Source: Chloroflexota bacterium
Lineage (GTDB): Bacteria > Chloroflexota > Anaerolineae > Aggregatilineales > Phototrophicaceae
Reading direction: 5' to 3'
Length of the DNA stretch: 64,000 nt
NCBI GenBank assembly: GCA_028875185.1
Contig: JAPPFH010000127.1
Location: forward strand, 17,163-81,162
The notes under the pieces were generated by a model. That model was not told the origin of the DNA and searched no databases. It saw only the letters and a list, made by a program, of their open reading frames with translations. Every line of letters begins with the position of its first letter. The first letter of the stretch is position 1. Position numbers and translations under genes: made by a program. Shown here in pieces: positions 9,050 to 17,001 of this stretch.

Positions 9050-10090
9050 CTAATCAGTTTCAGTTTGCCGCTTAAGGCTTCGCTGATACGCAAGCGCCTT
9101 TGGATGCTGCGGATTGATGGCGAGCGCCAAATCAACGGCGCGCAACGCAGCCTCCGAATCCCGCTCTCGCTGATAGTCAGCCAAGATAAGATAGCGCGCC
9201 ACCGCCTTCCTCAGGTTGTTCTGCGAAAGGTGCCATTCGGCGATCGCGCACTGAACATTGGTGAGCTCGGGCTTTATCGTCACGGCTTTAATGCGTTCCG
9301 AGTTCGCCCGGCCGCCTTCGCCTTGGCCATCGAACAATGCAGCCAGCCTGAGGCGCCCGCGGACAGCCTCGTCAATCATGCCAAGTTTCTTCTGGATGGC
9401 GACCAGTTTGGTTAGCGGCTTGGTGTCTCGAGGCGCCAGTTCACAGGCGCGCCGAACCATCGCGAGCTGCGCTTCCAGATCAGCTTGAGAGTATTGTTTG
9501 CCCTGGCTAGGCGCGTCGCCGTTGAATTGCGACATGGCTATCTCGATGCCGTCGCGCAGCCAGACTTCAATCGCATCGGCCGCGCGCCCCGCTAGGGCAT
9601 CCGCCTCAATCGCGTCATCGCCTTTGAATGGCTGCAAGACATAATCGACCGGCTGCATTTTGCCTGGCGGCCGCCCGATGCCGAAGCGCAGACGCGCGAA
9701 GCTATTGTCGCCAATATGCTGGATAATGCTGCGCAAGCCGTTCTGCCCGCCGTGCCCGCCCGCTTTTCGTAAGCGCAGCTTGCCGAAGGGCGTATCCAGG
9801 TCATCATGAGCCACGATCAGACGGTGGATAGGAATCTCGTAATAATCCATCAGCGCCCGTACGCATTCGCCACTGCGGTTCATGAAGGTCAGCGGTTTTG
9901 CCAGCTTGACGCGCTCGCCAAGGACAATGCCATCCCAGGTTTGCGCGCGCCTCTCGCGGCGGCTTGCGCCGAGATTGTGACGAGACGCCAAGGCGTCAAT
10001 CACGCGCCAGCCGACATTGTGGCGCGTCTTCTCATATTTTGCGCCGGGATTGCCCAGCCCGAGTATTAGACGTTTCGCAGCCATAGCCAT
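9050..10090 (-). CDS. pth: Peptidyl-tRNA hydrolase with TPR-like C-terminal extension
   Basis: Recycles peptidyl-tRNA released from stalled ribosomes by cleaving the ester bond. The Pth fold occupies residues 1 to about 190: GLGNPG with catalytic-site Asn14, TRHNVGW with His24, AHDDLD with the catalytic Asp, and GGQNGLRSI. In the last motif the His common in E. coli-type enzymes is Gln; the Asn is kept. After a polar linker (about 190-205) come about 140 further residues that are strongly helical, with TPR-like periodicity such as ALAINPQHPKAL near the end. Typical Pth is about 190 residues, so this is a two-part protein. The frame is continuous across the junction. The start could be the second Met (10084). 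Confidence 0.9.
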   Translation of the reverse strand: MAMAAKRLILGLGNPGAKYEKTRHNVGWRVIDALASRHNLGASRRERRAQTWDGIVLGERVKLAKPLTFMNRSGECVRALMDYYEIPIHRLIVAHDDLDTPFGKLRLRKAGGHGGQNGLRSIIQHIGDNSFARLRFGIGRPPGKMQPVDYVLQPFKGDDAIEADALAGRAADAIEVWLRDGIEIAMSQFNGDAPSQGKQYSQADLEAQLAMVRRACELAPRDTKPLTKLVAIQKKLGMIDEAVRGRLRLAALFDGQGEGGRANSERIKAVTIKPELTNVQCAIAEWHLSQNNLRKAVARYLILADYQRERDSEAALRAVDLALAINPQHPKALAYQRSLKRQTETD

Positions 10091-10156
10091 ATCAGGTAGA
10101 TATAGGACGCTGATATGTTAGCAGGGCAGCCAGTGATTGTACAGCGACGGCGACGC

Positions 10157-10927
10157 TCAAATGGGGCGGTCATCGACATAGCGCGGGTAGCTGCGCTTCG
10201 CCGCTTCAGCTTGCGCGAGATCGACGTCCAGCGTGATAAATGGCTGTGTTTCAGATGTAAGAGCGAGCACGGCGCCATCCGGATCGCAAATCCAACCGGC
10301 GCCGCCGAGCGCCACATGCTTCGCGCGCCCAGCGTGATTCGACGACAGGCAGAAGGCGCCGGCCACGACCGCCGCCGTGCGACCGCATGCCAGCCACTTA
10401 TCGTTGGAAAAAGCCGGTGTGCTGCGCGGGCAGAGCAGCAGGTGAATGCCGCGTTTGCCGTAGTCTCGCGCATGCCCCATGAACCAGATTTCGGTGCAAA
10501 TCACCAAGCCGATGGAGAGCTCGCCAATGGTAACGGGTTTGAAGTCAATCGGCGCGCGATCATACCAATTGGCTTCCCAATAACCATCGTCATTCGGAAG
10601 ATAAGTCTTGCGGTGAATCCATTGTATTCCGCGCTCCGCCGTCCAGAGATAGGCGGCGTTGTATCGATTGCCGTCTTCGTTGCGGGGCGCCGTCCCCACG
10701 ACCAGCGTAAGGCCCAATTCGGGCAAGCGCTTGATCCAGCGCTCGTGAGTGGAAACGGCGGCATTCCAAACGGAGACATTGCGCTCCGGCTCGGCGCAGA
10801 ACCAGGGCGCAAAGCACATCTCCGGCAGCAGCAGCATGTCCGGGCTTTCCGCCGCGATGTGATGTTTCAGCGCTTCCCATTCGCGCGCGAGTAGACTCGC
10901 GTCCAGTTGAGCAATGGTCGCTTTCAC
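10157..10927 (-). CDS. Nitrilase-superfamily carbon-nitrogen hydrolase
   Basis: A 256-residue amidase-type enzyme. The Glu-Lys-Cys triad is visible: Glu in LLPEMCF (about residue 36), Lys in HRKTYLP (about 106), and Cys in VICTEIWF (about 143). These enzymes hydrolyse C-N bonds of amides, N-carbamoyl compounds or omega-amides in the cytoplasm; the substrate is not evident. Its ATG overlaps the stop of the upstream ABC exporter gene by four bases (ATGA), so the two are probably translated in a coupled way. Confidence 0.87.
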   Translation of the reverse strand: MKATIAQLDASLLAREWEALKHHIAAESPDMLLLPEMCFAPWFCAEPERNVSVWNAAVSTHERWIKRLPELGLTLVVGTAPRNEDGNRYNAAYLWTAERGIQWIHRKTYLPNDDGYWEANWYDRAPIDFKPVTIGELSIGLVICTEIWFMGHARDYGKRGIHLLLCPRSTPAFSNDKWLACGRTAAVVAGAFCLSSNHAGRAKHVALGGAGWICDPDGAVLALTSETQPFITLDVDLAQAEAAKRSYPRYVDDRPI

Positions 10928-12852
10928 GCCAATTCTCGCTGCCCGCTGAACTGTGTCTCGTAGAGCCGGGCGTAAAGTCCGTCTTGGTTGAGGAGTTCAT
11001 TGTGCGAGCCACCCTCGACGATCAAGCCGCGATCAAGGACGAGAATGGTATCGGCGGCCAGAATCGTGCTGAGCCGGTGGGCGATGACGATGCTGCTTCG
11101 CCCGCGCATGATTTGGCTGAGCGCGTCCTGGATTAGCGCTTCCGACTGGCTGTCTAAATGGCTGGTCGCTTCATCAAGCACGAGAATGCGCGGGTCTTTC
11201 AATACGACGCGGGCGATCGCCATACGCTGCTTTTCACCGCCGCTGAGCCGGTAACCGCGCTCGCCGACGATAGAGTCATAGCCATCGCTCAATCCCATGA
11301 TGAAGTCATGAATATGCGCGACCTTCGCCGCCGCTTCAAGTTCGGCTTGCGACGCGTCCGGCTTGGCATAGAGCAGGTTTGTACGGATCGTATCATGGAA
11401 TAGATAAGTCTCTTGCGTCACCATGCCGATATTCCGCGCCATCGTGCTCAGCGTCAAATCGCGCAGGTCGTAGCCATCAAGGGTGATTCGCCCCGCCGAC
11501 GGATCATAAAGGCGTGGTATCAAGTACGTCAGCGTGGTTTTGCCAGCGCCGCTGGGGCCGACCAGCGCCACTAGCTGGCCCGGCTCAATGCGGAATGCGA
11601 TCTTGTCCAAAGCGATATCGCGCGCTTGATGGGCGCCGCCGCTCCTAGCGGTCTCGCTCCCCCGACGGCCCCTATCGCCCGATCGCGTCGCATCGACGCT
11701 GGCAAAGCGTCCGATTCGCTCGACATCGGAGAGCAAATGCGCCTCCTCTATCCGGTAGCGAAAGCGGACGTCTTCAAACGCCAGCGCGCCTTTAACTTTG
11801 TCCAGATGGATTGCGTCCCTTTTCTCGCTTATTTCCAGTGGAAGGTCAATGACCTCAAATACGCGCTCGAAGCTGACGATCGATTGGGCGAAATCGACGG
11901 GCGCATTTGTCAATGCCTCCAATGGGAAATACAGCCGCTCCAGATAAACAGCGAAGGCGACAATCATGCCAATTGTGAATGTGCCTTCGATTACCATCAA
12001 ACCTCCGATCCAATAGACCAGCGCCGTACCAAGAAAACTCGCCAGACCAATGAGCGTTGAAACTTGCATGCCCATAACCGATCGCTTGACGCCAGCATCG
12101 CGCACATCGGCCGCGCGCCCGGCGAATTGCCTTACCTCGGCATCAATGCGACCGAAGAGTTTGACCAGCAGCGCGCCGCCGATATCGAGCGTTTCATTCA
12201 TCATCGCGTTCATCTGCGCGTTGTGTTCCATCTGCGCGCGCACGAGCTTTTGCAGTCGAGCGCCGAGGCGGCGGACAATAAAGATGAAAAACGGAAATAT
12301 GATTACGCCGGCCAGGGTCAGCCGCCATTCAAGCGCGAGCATGATCGCCATCGTCGCCACTACCGTAATCACGTTGGTGGCGAAAGCGACGATGGTATTG
12401 CTGATGGCGTTCTGCGCGCCGACAACATCATTGTTCAGCCGGCTCATCAGTTCGCCCGTTCTGGTATTGGTGAAGAAGCGCAAAGACATCTGCTGCAAAT
12501 GACGATAGAGCGCGACGCGCAGGTCGTAGATAACGCCCTCGCCGATGGTGACGTTCAGCTTCCGCTGCGCGATTCGTATGCCGCTCCTGATGAGCGGGAT
12601 TGCGACCAAGCCCAATGCCAGCGCGTTCAGCTTCAAGATGTCTTTTTCCGGCAACGCGACATCAATGATTTCGCGGAAGATCAGCGGGCTGATCAAGCCC
12701 AGCAGCGCGCCTGCCGTAATTGATAGCAGCATGCCTGCGATATGCAGCCAATAAGGTTTGGCGTACTTCAGCACACGGAACAGCAGCCGCCGCGAGACGT
12801 TCGGCTTCGGTTTTTCCACGGCGCCATGCCAGTAGCGGCCGCCTCTCATCAT
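10924..12852 (-). CDS. ABC exporter, fused transmembrane and ATPase domains (MsbA/LmrA type)
   Basis: About 642 residues: six transmembrane helices (about residues 25-310) followed by a nucleotide-binding domain with Walker A GPSGAGKTT, signature LSGGEKQR, Walker B ILVLDEATSHLD and the H-loop IVIAHRLST. Such half-transporters dimerise and export lipids, drugs or peptides. An unusual feature is an insertion of about 40 polar, Arg/Ser/Gly-rich residues after FEDVRFRYRI, in the first beta hairpin of the ATPase domain, before the Walker A strand. ATG at 12852 is preferred (GGAG upstream, then the usual basic start); a longer frame from 12939 is possible. Four-base overlap with the nitrilase gene downstream. 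Confidence 0.92.
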   Translation of the reverse strand: MMRGGRYWHGAVEKPKPNVSRRLLFRVLKYAKPYWLHIAGMLLSITAGALLGLISPLIFREIIDVALPEKDILKLNALALGLVAIPLIRSGIRIAQRKLNVTIGEGVIYDLRVALYRHLQQMSLRFFTNTRTGELMSRLNNDVVGAQNAISNTIVAFATNVITVVATMAIMLALEWRLTLAGVIIFPFFIFIVRRLGARLQKLVRAQMEHNAQMNAMMNETLDIGGALLVKLFGRIDAEVRQFAGRAADVRDAGVKRSVMGMQVSTLIGLASFLGTALVYWIGGLMVIEGTFTIGMIVAFAVYLERLYFPLEALTNAPVDFAQSIVSFERVFEVIDLPLEISEKRDAIHLDKVKGALAFEDVRFRYRIEEAHLLSDVERIGRFASVDATRSGDRGRRGSETARSGGAHQARDIALDKIAFRIEPGQLVALVGPSGAGKTTLTYLIPRLYDPSAGRITLDGYDLRDLTLSTMARNIGMVTQETYLFHDTIRTNLLYAKPDASQAELEAAAKVAHIHDFIMGLSDGYDSIVGERGYRLSGGEKQRMAIARVVLKDPRILVLDEATSHLDSQSEALIQDALSQIMRGRSSIVIAHRLSTILAADTILVLDRGLIVEGGSHNELLNQDGLYARLYETQFSGQRELA

Positions 12853-13046
12853 TTCGCTGCTTCTCCCCGTCTTTTGGCTATAGCATAAGCGAAAGCAGCC
12901 GGCGGGAGCACTGCGCCAAGGGTTAGGCGCGCTATCCATTTGGCTAGGTCGATAGGTATGAAAGCGAATGCGCGATTGGCGCGGAACGAATCAATAATTC
13001 TGTTGCCGACCGCGGCGCTCGGCTCAGATTGCGCGCGCAGGCGGTC

Positions 13047-13439
13047 CTAGCGATCAAGCGCCAGACCGTGCACGATCGCGCGGGCGTCGCGCATATTGGG
13101 CGCGAAGAGAACTTCACGGCCTTCAACGGCGCTGTTGAAAGTCTTTTGGATCGTCTGATAGATCGTGCGGATAGCGCCATTCGCGCCGACGACGACGCGG
13201 GCGCCTTCGTTCGGGCGCGCATCGCCGGAAGCCAGCAGGGTCTTGGCGGCGGTCAATACATCGCGCGGTATGGCCGTGCCTTCCAGATCAATGATCAAGT
13301 CGACGAAGTGTTCGACGCTGCCGATCAATTGGTCGGCTCTTTGCACCGCTTCTTCCAGCTCTTCCCAATTCCATTCCGATTCGAATTCAAGAAGGATGAC
13401 CGTCTTCTTTTTGTTGTCCCAGCGGGTGACTATCGCCAT
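13047..13439 (-). CDS. Hypothetical protein, possibly STAS/SpoIIAA-like fold
   Basis: 130 residues with no family I can name. It starts with a beta hairpin (VILLEFESEWNWEELEEAV), then alternating helix and strand segments ending with LFAPNMRDARAIVHGL. The pattern of a short strand, helix, strand (FVDLIIDLEGT), helix and strand (EGARVVVGAN) resembles small SpoIIAA/STAS-like proteins, but this is only an impression. AGGA stands four bases before the ATG, and the predicted protein is acidic and soluble with no signal peptide, so it is likely a real gene. Confidence 0.7.
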   Translation of the reverse strand: MAIVTRWDNKKKTVILLEFESEWNWEELEEAVQRADQLIGSVEHFVDLIIDLEGTAIPRDVLTAAKTLLASGDARPNEGARVVVGANGAIRTIYQTIQKTFNSAVEGREVLFAPNMRDARAIVHGLALDR

Positions 13440-13570
13440 CTCGTCTATCCTGTTGCTCGCCCAAAGCTACACATCGCTATACGCAAGATTATGCCAGGAG
13501 TTGCCTCGGATTCCAGTATTATCTTGCCTTGCCGCGGCGATTCTGCGCAATTCAAGCGCGCGGGCACTGG

Positions 13571-14371
13571 TCAATTTGAGACGATTTGAAAGGCGACTGG
13601 GGCTGCGACCGGCACGCCATCGACGCTAATCTCGACGCTCCAAGAACCAACAGTGAAGGCTGTATCGGTCTGATCAATATAGAACCAGATGCAATTGTCG
13701 TTGATGTCATGATCTCTGTGAAAGCTGAAGCTGACGATTTCCGTACCCTGGCGCCGCCAACTGGATGATATGGTCGCGCCGGCGAGAATGCTGTATGCGC
13801 GCCCGACCACGTAAATCGCGGATGATGCCGGCGTAAAACGCGGATTGACATCAATAGCGCAGTCATACTCGTCGACGCCTGACGCCATCGTGATGTTCTC
13901 CAGGCGCGGCCCCTGCAGAGAGGGCGAGGGCGCAGGCGTGACGACGGGCGGCGTAACGATTACACTGGGAGAATCTGTCGGTCGCGCGGCATCCACCGTG
14001 TCGGAGCGTGTCGTCTGATCGGCTTGGAGTGGCTGCGACTCAGGCGCCGCGAGCGTTTTCACTTGCGCCAATCCTGCTTCAATGTGGGCGGCATCGGTGC
14101 CCAGGTTAATCAAATTGGATGCGAGGAATGTGCCCGCCGCTTCTGCCTGTCCAACGCGCGTTCCCGCATGATCCAGCGTGGTTTGAATGCGGGCGCGCAC
14201 GACAGTCGCGGTGGAGCGCAGCACGTCAACTTTGGCCAGCGCCTCATCATAAGCGGCAGTGGCGGTCTGCTGCGGCGCGGCCGATTGGCATGCGCTCAAG
14301 CCGATAGCGACGGCGGCAACGATGACACAATCAAGGGCGTGGCGCGGCCACGTTGGAAACACGCTGGTCAT
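13571..14371 (-). CDS. Predicted lipoprotein of unknown function
   Basis: 266 residues from the ATG at 14371. A short signal peptide is followed by the lipobox LSAC (about residue 27), so the mature protein should be lipid-anchored on the outer face of the membrane. Then comes a helical, Ala-rich region (about 30-100), a Pro/Thr/Ser-rich linker (PVVTPAPSPS, about 135-150) and a C-terminal beta-rich domain of about 110 residues with two Cys. The longer frame to 14545 would run through ssrA and is rejected. A TATAAT box ends nine bases before this ATG, which predicts a leaderless or nearly leaderless transcript. Confidence 0.8.
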   Translation of the reverse strand: MTSVFPTWPRHALDCVIVAAVAIGLSACQSAAPQQTATAAYDEALAKVDVLRSTATVVRARIQTTLDHAGTRVGQAEAAGTFLASNLINLGTDAAHIEAGLAQVKTLAAPESQPLQADQTTRSDTVDAARPTDSPSVIVTPPVVTPAPSPSLQGPRLENITMASGVDEYDCAIDVNPRFTPASSAIYVVGRAYSILAGATISSSWRRQGTEIVSFSFHRDHDINDNCIWFYIDQTDTAFTVGSWSVEISVDGVPVAAPVAFQIVSN

Positions 14372-14390
14372 AATGGCAAGATTATAACCT

Positions 14391-14424
14391 AGAAACAGAA
14401 ACCGCCTTACGACTGGCAAGGCGG
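14391..14424 (-). terminator. Intrinsic terminator of ssrA
   Basis: Reading on the minus strand, CCGCCTT (14424-14418) and AAGGCGG (14408-14402) form a 7 bp stem with a nine-base loop, followed by a T-rich stretch (TTTCTGTTTCT). It begins ten bases after the mature 3' end proposed for the tmRNA. Confidence 0.75.
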
Positions 14425-14434
14425 CCGATGGGAG

Positions 14435-14821
14435 TGGAAGCGCCGGGGACCTGCCCCCCGGGTCCGCTGGTTTCGAAGCTCGCACTTCTACAAGCTTAGC
14501 CCTCTGTAGGGTTTCACACCATGCAGCCCAGAGGGCGCGGTTCACATGGCGCTAGCCGATTGATCTTGGCGCCGTCTTATCGGCGTTGACGGCGGGCGCC
14601 CTAGCTTTTTATGACACTCGTTGCAGTTCGTGAAGGGAGACGAGTCTGCAGGAGCGGTAGAGGGCTGTCTGCCTCTACACCCTCACGCCGGTCGCCTAAG
14701 CTACCATTGGGAGGGGTTGGAAATTGGGTTTTGCACCTATGTGCGTTGCCAGTTTAACGTGTCTTGGCGCCACGGCTTGCCGTGCGGCTTCAGCCACCAA
14801 CGTCGAATCTAATTCGCCCCC
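14435..14821 (-). ncRNA. ssrA: Transfer-messenger RNA (tmRNA)
   Basis: Rescues stalled ribosomes by acting first as tRNA-Ala, then as a short mRNA encoding a degradation tag. On the minus strand the 5' part reads GGGGGCG, then AATTAGATTCGACG, the hallmark tmRNA start; the 3' strand CGCTTCC (14442-14436) pairs with the first seven bases, placing G3-U70, the alanine identity pair, with A73 at 14435 and no encoded CCA. The tag frame begins at the GCA at 14749 and stops with TAG at 14698-14696, giving 17 codons that end in Met-Val-Ala. Length is 387 nt, normal for one-piece tmRNA. The T arm is odd: 6 bp with loop GGCAGGT instead of a TTCRA-type loop. SmpB is not encoded nearby. Confidence 0.88.
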
Positions 14822-14874
14822 ATGATGGCTGATGACAAACGCTGCCCAATCAACTTTTGTCACCACGCGCTAAA

Positions 14875-14903
14875 AGTGTATCACATGTTGCGCCAGATGT
14901 GAA
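14875..14903 (-). promoter_or_regulatory. Promoter of ssrA
   Basis: Minus strand TTCACA (14903-14898), a 17-base spacer, and TACACT (14880-14875) with TGA directly before it as an extended -10. Transcription would start about 45 bases upstream of the mature 5' end, leaving a leader for RNase P to remove. Confidence 0.65.
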
Positions 14904-14964
14904 GCGCTTGGACGTTAGGGAAGTGGTGAATATTGCGGATATGAGCTACCCAGTTTGACAACAA

Positions 14965-15035
14965 TGTAGGGGCGGCATATCATGCCGCCCGCGTTACACA
15001 AAGAAAATCGGGCGACCTAGTAGGTCGCCCCTACA
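14965..15035. repeat. Composite palindromic repeat (TGTAGGGGCG type)
   Basis: Two hairpins lie side by side: GGGCGGCAT/ATGCCGCCC (14970-14978 with 14982-14990) and GGGCGACC/GGTCGCCC (15010-15017 with 15023-15030). The whole is bounded by TGTAGGGG on the left and its complement CCCCTACA on the right. A shorter relative lies at 53204-53229. The rest of the non-coding stretch from 14904 to 15192 shows nothing else I can name. Confidence 0.7.
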
Positions 15036-15192
15036 CCGTCTTATCAGTGTGTAACCGCGATTTTTACCACTCCCGACATTAGAGGCGCATATGCGATCAC
15101 TTGGCGGCAACCGAGACCAGTCCGCCTAACATATCGCGTTGAATGCGGTATGATTGGATTGCTTGCTGATCGGTTGGCGAAAGGCGCCGGAT

Positions 15193-16197
15193 GTGGCGGT
15201 GGATGTCTTGATTGTTGGCGCGGGAATGTCCGGATTGATGGCGGCGCGCACGCTGCTTGAACACGATTATACGGTCCATGTGATCGACAAGGGACGCAGC
15301 GTCGGCGGGCGCTTGGCCACACGGCGCGTGGGTGCGGATGGCTTGGCTGATCACGGCGCTCAGTTTTTCACCGTGCGCGCCTCGGCCCTGCAGCGCTTCG
15401 TTGATCGATGGCGCGCGCTTGATCTGGTCTATGTCTGGGGAACTGGCTGGTCCGATGGCAGCGTCAAACGAACAGCCGGTGATGGACATCCGCGCTATGT
15501 GGCCCGCGGCGGCATGAACAAGCTGGCCAAGCAGCTGGCGCGGGGCATCGACATCAGCATCGACAAACTGGTAGCGTCAGTTCGCATGACAGACGATGGA
15601 TGGACGCTTGAAGACAGCGAAGGCAGGACCTACGCAGGCAAGGGACTTATCATGACGCCGCCGATGCCGGAGACGCTGGCGCTGTTGACCGAAAGCGGCG
15701 TTCAACTGGACGCGGATGATGACGCGGCTCTGCGGCGGATACGTTTTGGTCCTTGCCTGTGCGGGATACACGCGGTGAATGGAGATGTCGCCCTGCCCGA
15801 GCCGGGCGCGCTGCAGAATTTCCAGAGTGACGTCTACTGGGTGGCTGATAACCGGGCGAAAGGCATCTCGCAGGAGACGATCATTACCAGCCACGCCAAT
15901 GCGAAATTCAGTCGACAGAATTGGGAGGCATCGGAGGCCGATATCATTCGGGCGCTGGAATCAGCCGTGCAGCCCCACCTCGCGGAAGGCGCGCAAATCG
16001 TACAATCGCAGCTCAAAAAGTGGCGCTACTCCGTGCCCTTGACCACCCATCCGCAAGAGTACTTGCGCGCAAAAGGCACTCCGCCGCTCGTCTTCGCCGG
16101 CGATGCCTTTGGCGGACGCGGACGAGTGGAAGGCGCCTTCACATCGGGCTTGGCGGCCGGCGCGGCCATGGCCGACGCCCTAAGATCCGATTCGTGA
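15193..16197 (+). CDS. Renalase-like FAD/NAD(P)-dependent oxidoreductase
   Basis: About 334 residues. The N-terminus carries the dinucleotide-binding motif VGAGMSGLMAA followed by an acidic strand end (VHVIDKGRSVGGRLATRR), the signature of FAD amine-oxidase-like proteins; GGRLATRR is characteristic of the renalase group, as is DHGAQFF. The C-terminal VFAGDAFGGRGRVEGAFTSG contacts FAD in this family. Bacterial renalases oxidise aberrant dihydro forms of NAD(P)H, but that activity is only a family inference. The start is uncertain: GTG at 15193 or 15199, just before the flavin-binding strand, is most likely; a TTG at 15154 is also in frame. It overlaps the next gene by four bases (GTGA). Confidence 0.83.
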   Translation: MAVDVLIVGAGMSGLMAARTLLEHDYTVHVIDKGRSVGGRLATRRVGADGLADHGAQFFTVRASALQRFVDRWRALDLVYVWGTGWSDGSVKRTAGDGHPRYVARGGMNKLAKQLARGIDISIDKLVASVRMTDDGWTLEDSEGRTYAGKGLIMTPPMPETLALLTESGVQLDADDDAALRRIRFGPCLCGIHAVNGDVALPEPGALQNFQSDVYWVADNRAKGISQETIITSHANAKFSRQNWEASEADIIRALESAVQPHLAEGAQIVQSQLKKWRYSVPLTTHPQEYLRAKGTPPLVFAGDAFGGRGRVEGAFTSGLAAGAAMADALRSDS

Positions 16198-16949
16198 TTC
16201 TTATTCTCCGCAGGCGCCGCCGCGTGATTCTGGCGGCTTCCTTGTTGATTGGCGCAGTTCTTGCCGCACTGCTGCATTCGCAGTTCGCGCCAATCGGCGA
16301 GTTGATGCCGGCGGCAATCGCCGCGTTGCAATCCGACGATATCGCGCGTGTCAAGCGCGAACGCTGGATCGTCTTCGAGCCAGTTGATCAGACAGAGGAG
16401 AGTGGCATTATCCTCTATCCCGGCGGGCGGGTCTCGCCGGAGGCTTACGCGCCATTAGCCAGAGCGCTGGCGGAAAGCGGATATCTGACGGTTATCGTTC
16501 CCATGCCACTTAACCTCGCCGTATTCGATCCCTTTGCGGCGGACAATGTTATCGCCGCCTATCCCTCCGTTCAAACATGGGTCATTGGCGGGCATTCGCT
16601 TGGGGGAGTGATGGCGGCGCATTACGCCCATAGTCGTCGGGATCTGGTCAAGGGTTTGGTTTTATTGGCTGCTTATCCAGAAGCCCATATTGACCTCAGT
16701 TCGAGCGATCTGACGGTTGCTGTCATTTACGGCGACAGGGACGGCTTGGTGACGGTCAACGAGGTTGAACGCGCTTTGAATCGGCTTCCGCCTGATTCTC
16801 GCTCGGTGCTGATTGAAGGCGCCAATCACGCGCAGTTCGGCTGGTACGGCGCGCAAGCAGGCGACACGCAAGCGCGCATCAGCCGAGACGAACAGCAAAG
16901 CCGCGTTGTTGAAGCGGTAAGGCAGATTCTGCAAGAGACTGGAAGGTGA
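16194..16949 (+). CDS. Membrane-anchored alpha/beta hydrolase
   Basis: 251 residues from a GTG that overlaps the preceding stop codon. A very basic start (five Arg in a row) is followed by a single hydrophobic helix (about residues 10-27), so the catalytic domain is probably tethered outside the membrane. The nucleophile elbow is GGHSLGG (Ser about residue 128), with a candidate Asp in YGDRDGLV and His in GANHAQFGWYG near the end, as in the dienelactone-hydrolase-like alpha/beta hydrolase family. Substrate unknown. The tight overlap suggests co-expression with the renalase-like protein. Confidence 0.82.
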   Translation: MILILRRRRRVILAASLLIGAVLAALLHSQFAPIGELMPAAIAALQSDDIARVKRERWIVFEPVDQTEESGIILYPGGRVSPEAYAPLARALAESGYLTVIVPMPLNLAVFDPFAADNVIAAYPSVQTWVIGGHSLGGVMAAHYAHSRRDLVKGLVLLAAYPEAHIDLSSSDLTVAVIYGDRDGLVTVNEVERALNRLPPDSRSVLIEGANHAQFGWYGAQAGDTQARISRDEQQSRVVEAVRQILQETGR

Positions 16950-17001
16950 ATCTAATCCATGCTAGATTGAACCTTGGCGATAGAGACTTAAGGTGAGTGA
17001 G

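Noticed and set aside
14621-14812. Short open frame within ssrA
   Set aside because: The region is fully explained as tmRNA on the opposite strand.
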